This document shows positions 12,057-23,211 of a stretch of DNA of 64,000 nt, piece after piece. Every line of letters begins with the position of its first letter. The stretch's first letter is position 1. The stretch spans positions 682,001-746,000 of the forward strand of contig MU119206.1 in assembly GCA_014904845.1 (NCBI GenBank), given 5' to 3'. The notes under the pieces were generated by a model. The model saw only the letters and a list, made by a program, of their open reading frames with translations. It was not told the DNA's origin and ran no database searches. This stretch comes from Acephala macrosclerotiorum (Eukaryota > Ascomycota > Leotiomycetes > Helotiales > Mollisiaceae). A program made the position numbers and the translations under genes.

Positions 12057-12562
12057 TGTAAGAGTTGCGGCCATTACTCCCGGCCACTTTTCGCGAAATA
12101 CACCAAAAACTCCGCTTTTTATAGCTTTTTTAAAAACTTATAAAAGCTTAATACTTTAGTATTTTTACTTAAAAATTAAATATGTAATAAATTTTTATCT
12201 TTTTTAATATATAAATTAATAAATTAAGAATTTTTATAATATTTATAAAAGCAGTGCAAGTTTAAAGTAGAGAGATATGCGATTTTTTGATGTTCCCATA
12301 CAAACTCGCTTAAATTTGTATGAGAATATCAAAAAATCGTATATCTCTCCACTTTAAACTTGCACCGTTTTTATAAATATTATAAAAAAATTTAATTTAT
12401 TAATGTATTAAAATTTCTTTATAAAATTAAATTAATATTTTGAATTTAATAAAGTTTGAATTTATAATTTAAGTATTATAGTTTTTCAAAAAAGGTATAA
12501 AAAGCGGGTTTTTTGGTGTATTTCGCGAAAAGTGGCCGGGAGTAATGGCCGCAACTCTTACA
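12057..12562. mobile_element. 506 bp foldback (palindromic) element
   Basis: Both ends carry the same inverted sequence starting TGTAAGAGTTGCGG. The first 50 or so bases of each arm are identical and the match continues with divergence through A/T-rich DNA. A second strong inverted match lies near the centre (about 12240-12300 against 12325-12385). The whole element would fold into one long hairpin with a very small loop near 12312. There is no coding capacity. It fits a foldback or MITE-type transposon whose interior has been A/T-shifted. No unambiguous target-site duplication is seen. Confidence 0.78.
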
Positions 12563-12821
12563 ATAGTTGGCTCGGTAGGCCGAAGGTCTTCTTGTATGAT
12601 TTGAGTCTTGTAGATGTTCGTGACATTCGCGATATACCTTTGAGTTCGATAATTATTGGGCAGTTCTTAGAACATTCGACTACAGTTCCTTCGAGGAAAG
12701 AGGGGACAAAGGGGTTTCAAGGTGGTGGTCTGTGCTGTGCTAAGCAGTGCGACCACAGCGTGACGATGTGACAACCTTTCAAACCAGAAGTACTTAACTG
12801 TACCAGCACACCCAATCTGGC

Positions 12822-13826
12822 ATGGATTCAAACGACAAGAAAAAGCGAAAAAGAGAGTCAGAAAGCCCGTGGATGCTTCCAACAAACAGCAGAAAAGACC
12901 AAAGCCTGATTTCTCGTAAGTTGCTACCTTTATTGCTGCTAGCAATGACACTAACAGAACGACAGTAATCCTTCATCTGCTGTCACATTTTACATTGGCA
13001 AGGAGACAGAGGCAGAGCAATTCCTCGTACATAAAGGTACGTCCAGTGTACGCCGGCAGCCAAGCTGAAGACACCAAGTAACAGGTTTCTGGAGTTTGCC
13101 TGCTATTATTCTCCGGTCCTTGACGCTGCTTTTAATAGTGGATTTATCGAAGGCGAAACACAGGCTTATTGTCTCGAAGATATTACACCTAGTGCGTTTC
13201 GCATCTTTGTCCGATGGCTATATACTCAGGGGGTTGATGCTCCACACGAAAAGCACGGCTATATTGAGGACGATGCCGAAGTAGAAAATGCGGAGGCAGG
13301 CGATGCTGCAGAAGCCAGCAGCCAACAAGTGGATGCGGAAGAATTCGACAACGTGCCAAACGAACCCGAAGCGAACAATGACAACGCATCAAGTGCTGTT
13401 GAAGACTCGTTCAACGATAAACATGGCAGCGACGAGGACACCCCATACAGCATTGCCTGCCAACAGCAAGTGCTCGACCTTGTTCAGTCATGGATACTGG
13501 CTGCAAAATTCCTGATTCCTGCATTACAGACTGCTGTGATAAAGACGCTCGAGTCGTTCTGGGAATATCAGAGATGCCCTTGCTATGAGTGGCGTCCTTA
13601 TGTATACGAGCACACGAAAAGTGGCAGTCCCATTGAGAAATTTGGCTGATGATGAATGGGCATATCATGTGCAGCCGGAGAGCATTCCGACGTTTTTCCT
13701 CATGAGATGCTGGCTGAACTAGCTTTTACTCTAAGCACGGCGACATGCTTACTCATGGAACCAAATAATGGTTTGGACGAGCTTGGGAGGCAAATATACA
13801 CATTCGAGACATTGGTCTATAAATAA
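12822..13826 (+). pseudogene. BTB/POZ-domain gene, frameshifted paralog
   Basis: It parallels the intact gene at 14209-15210 in exon order: a lysine-rich N-terminus ending KPDFS, an exon with VTFYIGKE and FLVHKG, then EFACYYSPVLDAAFNSGF, LVQSWILAAKFLIPALQ and, after a frame change, FPHEMLAELAFTLS. At least two breaks exist. One is in the 3' half at about 13630, where the frame closes after SPIEKFG and the next frame continues with PLRNLADDEW. Another lies near 13700. A further frame change is likely in the first exon (about 12870). The acidic insert before the second helical region is longer than in the sibling. I read it as a recent tandem duplicate now inactive. Confidence 0.78.
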
Positions 13827-14208
13827 CCCTTGAGCATTCGCAGGCGCAATAGAGAAGAGAGGTTCTTCAATTCGTGAGACTACTTCTTTTGCTACGGCTT
13901 GCTACCTTTCGGCTTCTGCAATTTATGACTCAACGATAACTTTGCAATTGATTCAATGAACAATTCGACGTTGAAGAAGCAGGAAAACGTTGTTGATCGT
14001 GGCCTTGAGCATCCAATTGAGCAAGTTGAACATAGAGTTGTCGATGTTGGCCTGAGATGGCCTGTGCGTTACAGTACACTTGACGTCTTCCAACCGCATT
14101 CATCAACTGAACACCGAGAGTTGCGCCACTTCAAGAGCAGCAAGGAGCATCACTGCTAGTATTTTATAGCTCCTGTTTCAAGAAATCGCGTCTTCGCTTG
14201 TATCTAAA

Positions 14209-15210
14209 ATGGTCACAGAAGCCACACCTAAGAGGAAGAGAGCTTTGGAGGACCCCGCGACATCGTCGAGCAAGAAGAAGCAGCAGCAGCAGAGAAGGAA
14301 GCCGGACTTCTCGTAGTTGCCGTCCCTCTCCCTTTCAAATCTGCCGCTAATACTTATAGAAATCCCGGGGATACCGTGAAATTCCTCATTGGAAACGACC
14401 CCAGTCCTAAACCTTTCGTTGTACACAAAGGTATCCTGCTATTGTGCGAGCAGTCGATCGGGTTTCACTGACAGAGTTCTAGAGCATGCCTGCTATTACT
14501 CGCCAGTCCTCGATGCGGCGTTCAATAGCGGATTCGTTGAAGGGCAGACACAAACGTATACACTAGACGATGTCAGCCCTAGAGCTTTCCGCATTCTCGT
14601 TCGATGGCTCTATACGCAAGCCTTAGACGTCTCGATCGAGCAGTATGAGGAGGCTGAGGACGATGATGATGACGGCCCAGCAGACATCGATACAGCAAGC
14701 GAGCATGAAGAAGAGGTGACAGACGACGAGCGACTGGAAATTAATACTCTAAAGATGGGTTTAGACCTGATTCACCTCTGGGTAATGGCAGATCGACTCC
14801 TTATTCGCCCGCTGCAAAATTCGGCTATCGATATTCTGGAGAAGCTATGGAGTGACCCACCGGTTGCGGAATGGTCTGTCGTCTTGTCATACATATACGA
14901 GAACACTACCCCGAGCAGTCCCTTGAGGCACCTTCTAGTCGATATGATCGCATATCTGTGGAGTTCAGACGAAATGATTGACAATTTCCCCGATAATATC
15001 CCAAAACAACTCCTCCTTGATGTACTCAAGATTCACAGTAATTCAGTGTTCGCACTGTTTGTATCGGATTCACAGGGCAGGAGAGTAGCTACGACGGACG
15101 AATGCGGGAAACAGGCGTACACATGCGTGAGATCATGGAGAAGTTATCATGTTCCAGAAGATGATCCGCGGGATGGGGAGAACGACGTGTCATCAGAAGA
15201 GCAAGAATAG
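14209..15210 (+). CDS. BTB/POZ-domain protein (intact copy)
   Basis: Exons 14209-14312, 14360-14430 and 14477-15210 give 302 aa. The N-terminus is basic and Gln-rich (KKKQQQQRRKPDFS). A BTB/POZ fold follows: VKFLIGND, FVVHK, then ACYYSPVLDAAFNSGF, TYTLDDVSPRAF and LVRWLYTQ. An acidic linker (EEAEDDDDDGPAD) leads into a second helical part (LIHLWVMADRLLIRPLQN, SPLRHLLVDM) shared by all the local paralogs. BTB domains mediate protein-protein contacts, often as Cullin-3 adaptors or transcription partners; the partner is unknown. It is the only member of this cluster with an undisturbed frame, and it sits in tandem with the pseudogene at 12822. Confidence 0.85.
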
Positions 15211-15494
15211 TAATGGCAGGACAGTGGAATGATATAACATTGTCTTGAATGTTATTCGAAGGAGAATGGTCTTAAGGCCGTGCTCACTTAAGCATCTTCC
15301 ATGTCCTGGGTAGCCTATCAATTGGGCAATAAACCACGAGAAAAAGACTCGCCCTACTGTCTTTAACACCTATTTCGATTCGGCAATCAAGCTCTGCACA
15401 GCCAAAGCTAGTCGGTAATCAAATATGGGAGAATAGTGCTCACACCTGCTGCGTACGCCAACTCCAACACCCCTTTCCACTTCAGGCTAGAAGT

Positions 15495-16344
15495 TTACTT
15501 CGCGATGATATTCTCATCCTCAGCAACAAAACGAGACCCGAAATACAATAGAGAAGAATGCCACTCAGAACCCTTCGCAACATCCCACGCATTACACTTT
15601 TTCAGGGTCGAACCAAGAGGTCGCGCCGCAATCACTCCTTTGGTGAGTGTAGTGGGAACGGCAATGCAAGCATGCATCGAGGCTATGTTTAGCAGATACT
15701 CCCTTGGAAATCGGTCCAGAAAGAATGTAAAGTCCCTTGCATCAAGGAATAGTACACCTTGCTGGTTGGCAAAGCGTCGGAGAATGCTGTTGGGCATTGT
15801 GTGCTCGTAGGCATACTTGATCTAGTTACTGCTTGGCTTGTAGACGGGTGATCTTATCCTCTTGGTGAGATCTGGAGCTATTTCCGTCAGGCCAGACCAT
15901 GGGACAGGCTGCCATCTCTTTTGTAGATGTCCCATGGTCGCTTCGGAGACGAGGCATGAAGAGGTATTCAGCAAGAATCCAGAGTTGTACCAATAGCATA
16001 TCCTCGTCATCTAGCTTCTCCTGCAAGTCCAGAGCTTGTGCGCTGGTTTTCTTGCATGTGTTCAACTTTCTGGCAGAGGTAATGCCCATGTCTTGGTTGC
16101 AAAGCCATTTCAATAGAAGGCGGAACACCTTAGAGCTAGTGTCGGAGAGATCGTACGTCAATGTCTGTGCTTCGCTGAAGGATCCGCTGAGCGCAGCTTT
16201 GAAGGCAGGAGATGCGTTGCATGCAAAGCCTGGAGGTCAACTCATGTGGTTGCTTTTGATGGAAAGGTTCATCTGACCTTTGTGTACCAAGAACTTCTCT
16301 GCTTTCTTTCCCTTCCCCACAAGGAACGTCACACCCTCATCCAT
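15495..16344 (-). pseudogene. BTB-family gene, one frameshift and one nonsense codon
   Basis: Starting at 16344 the sequence reads MDEGVTFLVGKGKKAEKF then LVHK, then an intron of about 65 bp, then ACNASPAFKAALSGSF, YDLSDTSSKVFRLLLKW and LVQLWILAEYLFMPRL. The frame is lost near 15945 and resumes as HLQKRWQPVPW. A TAG at 15824-15822 replaces the conserved Trp of the SSNW motif; beyond it the family sequence continues (KYAYEHTMPNSILRRFA, FLDRFPREYLLNIASM). It is oriented opposite to the neighbouring copies. The nonsense change is TGG to TAG, which fits RIP. Confidence 0.78.
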
Positions 16345-17368
16345 GGATCTGAAGCGCATCAGCATACTTGTCAAACATATTCATCTCCGAAAAAATCGCT
16401 CATACTCGGCTCCAAATAGTGTTGTTGATAGGAGGCTGCTTTAGCGACTACAAAACTGAGAGGAGATTCCAAGGATTTGCTCCAAACATGAGGAGTTCTC
16501 AAGGAGCTTCATAACGCTTCAGGTCTCATTGTTACTTCTATCAGCTTAGAAGTATGCAGGGTCTGCCTGAAATGCCATTGCATCTCTCCATACCTCACGA
16601 GAAGACGTTGAATGTGACATGGAACATCTCGTCGTTTTCTTTGTTTGTACACTTCTCGCTCAGACTCTAGTCTCAACTTTTTTGCACGTAAACCTAGGTA
16701 TGGTTTTCCTACCCAAAGTGACGTTAATATAGACTATAGCAGTGATCGCTTTATCGCCCACTATACGCGACGTGGCGTCTGCTATGCATCCTTCAGCTCT
16801 GACTGCTCGCGAAAGCCGAAAGACAGGCGGTTCGCCGATATAGCGGCACAGTTCACGAGACTGTAGGCGAGGATTCTCCTTTCATTGCGATTTTCAACTA
16901 CATCTGGCTAGTGGACCTTCGAAAGAGAATTAAGCCTCCGTTACAGTCAATGTGGTTGCGCATGCAACCACAGAGACGAAAGCAGGGTATGGAGAAGTCA
17001 ATCTCAACTGGTCAAAACATGATATTTGGGCGAGTCTGCCTGTTGTGAAGGTCCTTGGATCGACAATCACTTCTAGTTGTATCACCTACACCAATGCCGA
17101 CGATAGATATTATACCGAGATTGATCCTGAGATGCTTCTTCCGTATCGTTCAATGCCTAGGGCGAGCCACCCGAGAATTGACGACTTGTCACGAAGATGG
17201 GATGTAGTTGCAAGTCTTCCGCAAACTTGAACACACTGGTTCTGCAGACAAAATCTTGAGGGAACAGATGCTTGGTTTCCACTTAGATTACGAAATCTTC
17301 ACGCCGCACTTGAAAAGCGTAATGGATTCCGCGAACCGTGGCCTAGGCATCTCAAGGAAAAAACACTG
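16345..17368. other. No gene seen
   Basis: Interrupted short frames and no motif. It may be further decayed BTB-related sequence leading into the relic at 17369, but I cannot show that. Confidence 0.4.
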
Positions 17369-17650
17369 AGTATCGCCAAGCTCTAGGTTCTAGCAGACAG
17401 ATTCCTCATACCTGCTCTTCAAACCAGATCATGGAAGTCTTGCTCAGCTGGTTCAAGCGGGAATACCACACGAGACATAGTTATTCCTGGATATGGTACG
17501 CCTACGGAAATACCGGCCCGGGAAGCTTGTTTCGACTTTTTGCTATCCCTCACGAAACAGGACTAGTATCATTTTGTTTCAGACAATTCAGGAGATGCTC
17601 GAGACGTGTAATGAAGCGCAGTATGGGAAACATTTTGAGCTTTCACCTGA
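17369..17650 (+). pseudogene. Heavily decayed BTB-family fragment
   Basis: IAKL, a TAG at 17384-17386, then VLADRFLIPALQT matches the family stretch L-W-VLADRFLIP, with the stop standing where Trp is expected. After a frame change, SWIWYAYGNTGPGSLFRLFA matches the YAYENTxPxSPLRxLA motif of the other copies. At least two lesions are present and the N-terminal BTB core is not recognisable. Confidence 0.6.
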
Positions 17651-19643
17651 CCTGATAGAGGAAAAATGGGGATTCAAAATCGAGGGTGTGTTTCCTTTCG
17701 AAAAGTACAAACACCTTATCACAGGGCGTTTGATCATACCCCGGAATTCATTGCTCAGTCCCTAGTCCCCGAGGATAATTGATGGAGGCTAGCAAGGCCT
17801 TGGAGCATACAAGGGAAGATTAGACGAACTTGGACAATGATGAATGCAATATCCTTACATGACTTTTATCTCAAGATCATAATGGAATCGTAGATGACAG
17901 AAAGGTGCAAAGACAATGAATTGAAAATCAGAATCAGACGCTAAGACTACTAAGAATGACTCCGCAACGAACAAAAGATGACTCTCAGGCCCAACTTCGG
18001 CCTATCTCTCTCTTATCTTCTTCCCGAAATATCTCTCAGGCTACTATAAAGCGCCCGGGGACCTCTGCTACAGACCACAAATTGACCGCAAATCTTCGAC
18101 GAAGCCCGAAGGACGACGTTGTCTGTCGCAATGTCAGCTCTATTGATCTTGAATCTCCCAAGTCAAATGTTCTTGCTTTGGAAGAAAGTTTGCTCAGGCA
18201 TCCCTGGCGCAACGTCCCCAAACTCCCAAGTAAGTGTTTAGTAGCATCTTTGACAAAGAACGGAACAGTTAACAGTCGTGAGTATAAAGTTGTGATCGGC
18301 GAAAAGCAAATTGGGCGAGGGAAAGACTGCGCCCATGTTCCTGGACTGGACCAGTCCTTCTTGCTATTGGCATAGCCAGGCTTCCCCGCGTAGGCTTTTT
18401 AGCTGATATCTTTGCATGAGCTGGGAAATGCTGCCGGGTGAGAGGCTTCTCGCAATGTCCTGGCATCTGACTATTGCCGGACGGTTGTCAATAAATCGCC
18501 GCCGTCAACATCCCTCCGATCCAACCCAGACGCGAGCATTAGCAAAAAGCGAAAGCAGTGTACGAAAGACTTGCCGCTAATGTCCTTGCATCAGCTCACT
18601 GCTCAACGTTGTTAACAAAGACAGAACTACCAACACCGCTCTAACCAAGCTCAAACCCAACAATCAGCGAAAAGCACACCAATACTTAAACCCCCTTTCC
18701 ACCCATCTCCCCCTCTCACCGCACAGGCTGACAACCGTCAACAAACATACTCACTATCAACATCCTCCACAACCAAACAGTATACAAACACCCTACCCAT
18801 CACCCCCAAACCCCAACCAATTCCCAAGCCCAGACGCAACAATCACGCGGCACCAGAAGTCATGAATTTGGCGTAGTTGCCTTGCTGTCTGTTGCAGTTG
18901 TGCTCGTGCTGCCAGATGAGGAATGAAAGAACCCAGCGGGTTAAGAATCTGGTTCGTGAGAAGAAGTCGGGGGGTCGTATTTGAAAGCGCTAGCGCGACG
19001 TATTGGGTTGAGGGGCGCTGCTTTAGAGGATGTGGGACTGGAATGTGCGGATTGGGGTGAGGACTTTTAGGAGCTGTTAAGTTGTGAATTGGGGAAAGGG
19101 ACTTTTGGAAGGGAAAATTGAATATATGGGGAATGCAGAGATGGGACATTTTAAGCGTGAGAATGAGCCGTGCTTGGAAGGGACATTAAGGGTATGGTAG
19201 AACATTGAGTGCAGAATAAACAATAGAAAGTAGAGAGCAGAGCAAAAGCAAGGTGAGATTCGAACGAACATTCTGGGGTCAAAACCTCCTCATTAAAACC
19301 CGACATTTGAGAATAACAAAACAATTAGCACTAACTCTAATATTATCCAGGCCACATTGTCCAGAAGCTATTCAATCACCAGCCCAAGAACATTGTCCAA
19401 GTGGAAGAGAATTATCAATCTCAAATTACAAGTTATAGACAAGTAACCAAAACGGTCATAACGGCATGCAAGCTCTCGATCCAAAAACTCCACGAAATAT
19501 GCAGAAGTTCTCCACCCAAGTTCGGAGAGAGTTCTATCAGGCCCTATATGCTGCACTAGCGAGGGCCATCTCTCCTGACCTTTCCCATTCTAGCTCTTGA
19601 TCTCTATTCGTATCAAGCTCGGGTCTGGCTTGGGCATAGCAGC
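17651..19643. other. Intergenic, no convincing gene
   Basis: One plus-strand frame (17956-18375) could encode 139 aa, or a shorter product if a GTAAGT intron near 18230 is used, with no known domain. A minus-strand frame at 18793-19149 is proline- and leucine-rich and looks like the shadow of a pyrimidine-rich promoter tract (18600-18780). I support neither. Confidence 0.4.
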
Positions 19644-20683
19644 CTACGCCATCCGATCAACCAACTCGTATCTCTCCTTTCCACCACTTATTCTCCTCCA
19701 CAATCCTAAGCTCTTGCGGCCAGGACTTGTTCTCTTCCCCTTCATCACCCACATATTCCAGCATGTCCAGAGACACATACCCACTACACCTGCGACAGCG
19801 AATCCAGTAACAGTAAGCAAAAGCCAATGTTTCCCCATCCAGAAAATCGTTTGCGCGTCCTTTCCATGCCAACTGCTTCCCTTGGAGATATTGAAGAAAC
19901 TCCACGCGAATCCCTTGTACTCATCCGGCATCAAAATCCTAACATGCTCCATCGGCACTCTCTCAACCCCCAAATACTGCTTCCAGATAACGCTCAAGAA
20001 CAGAGGTCCAGTGCTGTACATCACAGTGATATACGGCATGAACCAATTCCTGTTGTAGCCAGCGAGGGAATCGATAACGGTGTTGAAGAAAGGATGTTGA
20101 GGGATTGAGCCCATGGCATCGTTGCTGATTCCTGTGGGGACGGTGCGACGCACCCAGGCTGGGTAGGAGAGCAGAGGGTCGAGACGCCGGTTGCAACCAT
20201 CGTCGAGGTCGATGTATATTCCGCCGTAGAAGTGGAGGACGAAGTAGCGAATTGAGTCGGCGCGTTGGATGGGAAAAGGGTAGGAGTCGAAGGTTTCGAG
20301 AAACCAGGGGTATTCTGATGCGATGAAAGCGCGGGCTTTTTCGTCGGTCCAGAGCTGGGTGGTGTTAATTGGGTACTTCTTCAAGAAGGCGGAGTGATGT
20401 GTACCTTATATTCGTAGTCATCGTGCAGATCTATGCAAGACTGCTGTCCTGCTTTCCATTGGGCCGGGATGGAGGTGTTGATGTATGTTTGGTGGATGAT
20501 TTTCGGTATCATCTGTGTTCGATTCTCGATCAGATCTGAGCCTGGCGCTGGTATCTCGGCGCGAGTGATAGCATCTGCGGCGCCATTTTCGAAAAGGAGA
20601 CCGATGAGAGTGCTGAAAGCGTTCAGGAGGAGGCCGATAACGAAGAGGTTGACCCCTAGGAAGATAATCGTCCCCTTGCGCAT
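19644..20683 (-). CDS. SUR1: MIPC synthase catalytic subunit (SUR1/CSH1-type GT32 mannosyltransferase)
   Basis: Transfers mannose from GDP-mannose to inositol phosphorylceramide in the Golgi. Exons 20683-20405 and 20354-19644, with a 50 bp intron, give 329 aa. An N-terminal membrane anchor (FLGVNLFVIGLLLNAF) is followed by the GT32 start IPKIIHQTYINTSIP, the RADSIRYFVLHFYGG segment and the catalytic DxD motif in GGIYIDLDD. A C-terminal membrane helix (LLLTVTGFAVAGVVGMCLW) and a basic cytosolic tail close the protein. This double-anchored layout matches SUR1/CSH1 rather than OCH1. The ATG at 20683 is chosen over an upstream in-frame one because it begins right before the signal anchor. Confidence 0.88.
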
Positions 20684-21928
20684 CGTGGTTCGAGGATGTG
20701 AGGCAACGCGACAGTTGTTGATTATTGGGTCATAGAATACCCCACGAGTCGCAAAGGTCGTAAGTAAAATTCTAGTTCTGCATCGAGAGGCCTTGAGGAT
20801 ATATACAAAAGTCGCCGTCCGTTTGCAGGGTATGTTAAGGTTTGACAAGGATAGCTCGCCAAGAAAGGTAATCTCGTCAAGGTCAAAAAATTTCCAAAGG
20901 AGCGAGTTGAAGAATAAAGTTATATTCTAAAATTAATTATGGAATGGAGGAATCAGAGGAGAAGTCGGCGAGTAAATGTTCAAATCAGAGTACAAAGCCT
21001 CATTCACAGTCAGCAAGAGCAGCTGGGAGTGGATTTATTCAAGCGTAGGATGCTCCAGTTTTCAAGGGGCGTTCAACGCGGCCTCGCCTCTGTCAATAAG
21101 TCCGTCTTCTTGGTTTTGTGCTGCGCCCGTTGTCTAACCCATCGCCGTCGATACGCTTTTTGGTATGGTTTTCTCTGTCATACCAACCACATTAAGGGAT
21201 AGCATCATGTAGTGCATCTAATCGCTGCAAGCATCTGCAAAACTCACCTAGATGACACTCCGCGATGCACTGACGTCGTGATTGCATAACCGAGCATAAG
21301 TCCCTCATAAAACAAGAGGATTGCACAAGTCAGTGTGACTCTCAAGACATATGATTGGGCATATCGCAAAGTCTACTCATAGTAGACACAGTAATCATCG
21401 GCATCGAGGTACGCGTGGCACGACCTTTGGTCCAACCGTGAGACAGGAGTATCATTCAGGCACGTCTTCCGAGGTCTATCATCTGATAACAGCCGCAGAT
21501 GACCATGCTAAAAGATTTCAGTCGTTACCAAACACCACAAAATCATGGCAGTCGGGATTCGGGGTCTCTTGTTCTATTGGTGCGTACTCGTCAGCATCTG
21601 TGCTTCTGTCACCACGGAAGTATCTTTGCGCCGAAGAGTCTTAACAGTCAGCCTATTTAGGCTGGGTAAGTCCCGCTCATGAGTGATCAAGAGTTCTCCA
21701 AGATGGGTCCGGATGGGGTGTTTCTGCATATTCCGTCCTCTATGCTTCATTCTGCCAATCTCGCATTAGACACGCGAAAGCGAACCGTTCCGAAGTACCC
21801 GGTCGAAGCTTATTCTGAGTTATTCGGCCGAACTAGGTCTGGTTGTCGTACTTCGTATACAGTACGGCCAGCAAAACATTGAGTGAGGGTTGAAGTTAGC
21901 TGATAATGTTTTGCTGAATGGAAGTCTC
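20684..21928. other. Intergenic, no gene seen
   Basis: Promoter side of SUR1 and the 3' side of MMM1. Only short frames without domain content. Confidence 0.5.
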
Positions 21929-23211
21929 TCAGGTCATGTTCATCCCGGGAAGACTGCCAGGCATGCGTCCGGGCGTAGCATATTCCTCTCCCATTGCTCT
22001 TCTCCTCCATCGTAGACCTTCCTGCTCTATCCTCTCAACCTCTCCTCTTGCCCTGCTCTCCGCTTCAACCTCTTTCCTCGCCTCCTCTCTCAAGTCTCTC
22101 TCCATTTCCTTTCCCTTAGCTCTGCTCATGCTCGCCGGCTCAGGCGGAGCATCTTCACCACCCCTAGTATTCTTCTTCCGCGGCCACAAAGAAGGCAACT
22201 CGATTTGCTGAAACCGCGGCTCAACAGCCCTCTCATCAAACCAAGTATGCAACCTCGCCTCCACCAACTGAGCAATCTTCGGCACATCCTGCAACCTCGA
22301 CCTACTCCCCACCAAACTCCTAACCGAAAGATCCAATCTATAATCATCCAAAAAGCTAAACGCCAACATCGTAGCATTCAGCGGACTCCCCGGTATGAAG
22401 CTTATAGACAGCGTCCCACTGAATCGCACAACACTAACTGCCAACGCAACCGGCAGCACCGCAACCAACGGCTTGGGATAATTGAGCAGGAGTTTTGTTT
22501 CCAGAGCCAAAGTGATAAAATCACTAAGATCAACATCCATCCTAGCCTGCAATCTCCCATGTTCCCTCGGCACACCACCAACTCCCTCTCCCCTCCCAGC
22601 AGCACTCATCCCATCCTCATCTACTGGTATAACTCTGCAATTACTGAATATAGGGAAATCCTCTCCTAGACTCAACTCCGTGACTTTAATCTCATCTAAG
22701 AAATCCGGCCGTGAAGTCCCATTCAATGCTTTCGTAAGAGATGTGAGAATCGCATCATCGTGCTGTGCATCGCTGCGGAATTGTGCGATTGTCTGTGCGA
22801 TGAGGACATTGAACCAATCTAAACTTTCTGGCTGGTGACTGTCAACGTTGTAGTATGTCTTGCTCAAAATCGTGTTCGTCGTAAGCTGCGGTGGAGCTCG
22901 TAGAACGCTGGAGCGCTTTTTCGACAGTGAGGGATGTTTAGGAGTAGATGTTCGGAGGGAAAGAAGAGAGCGTTTGTGTGCGAGGGTTCGGGAGCGTCGT
23001 TCTGTGGCTCGGAGGGCGGCGGTTATGTCTGGGGAAGGAGGGTCGCCGAAGATGAAGAATTTGATGAAGGCGCCAATGAGGATTACGACGGAGAGTTGGC
23101 CTAGGAGGAGGCCTTGGGTGAAGGAGAGACTGGGGAGGTTAGTTGGGTAGTGAGTGAGGGGTGAGGAACGTACGAGGACTCGGACTTGGGGAGGGGAGCC
23201 TCCACAGACAT
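21929..23211 (-). CDS. MMM1: MMM1, ER anchor subunit of the ERMES complex
   Basis: MMM1 bridges ER and mitochondria with Mdm10, Mdm12 and Mdm34 and carries a lipid-transfer SMP domain. The first exon is 38 nt (23211-23174, [12 protein letters not shown]), followed by a 44 bp intron and one long exon (23129-21929): 412 aa in total. A single membrane helix ([21 protein letters not shown]) sits near the N-terminus, then FGDPPSPDI, a basic linker, and the SMP region beginning with [19 protein letters not shown] and including [18 protein letters not shown]. The C-terminal tail is charged and Arg/Glu-rich. All features match fungal MMM1 in order and length. Confidence 0.95.

Noticed and set aside
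18793..19149. 118 aa minus-strand frame, proline/leucine-rich
   Set aside because: No domain or conserved motif; it lies opposite a pyrimidine-rich promoter-like tract and its composition follows base bias.
22205..22838. Plus-strand frames inside MMM1
   Set aside because: Antisense shadows of the MMM1 SMP-domain exon.
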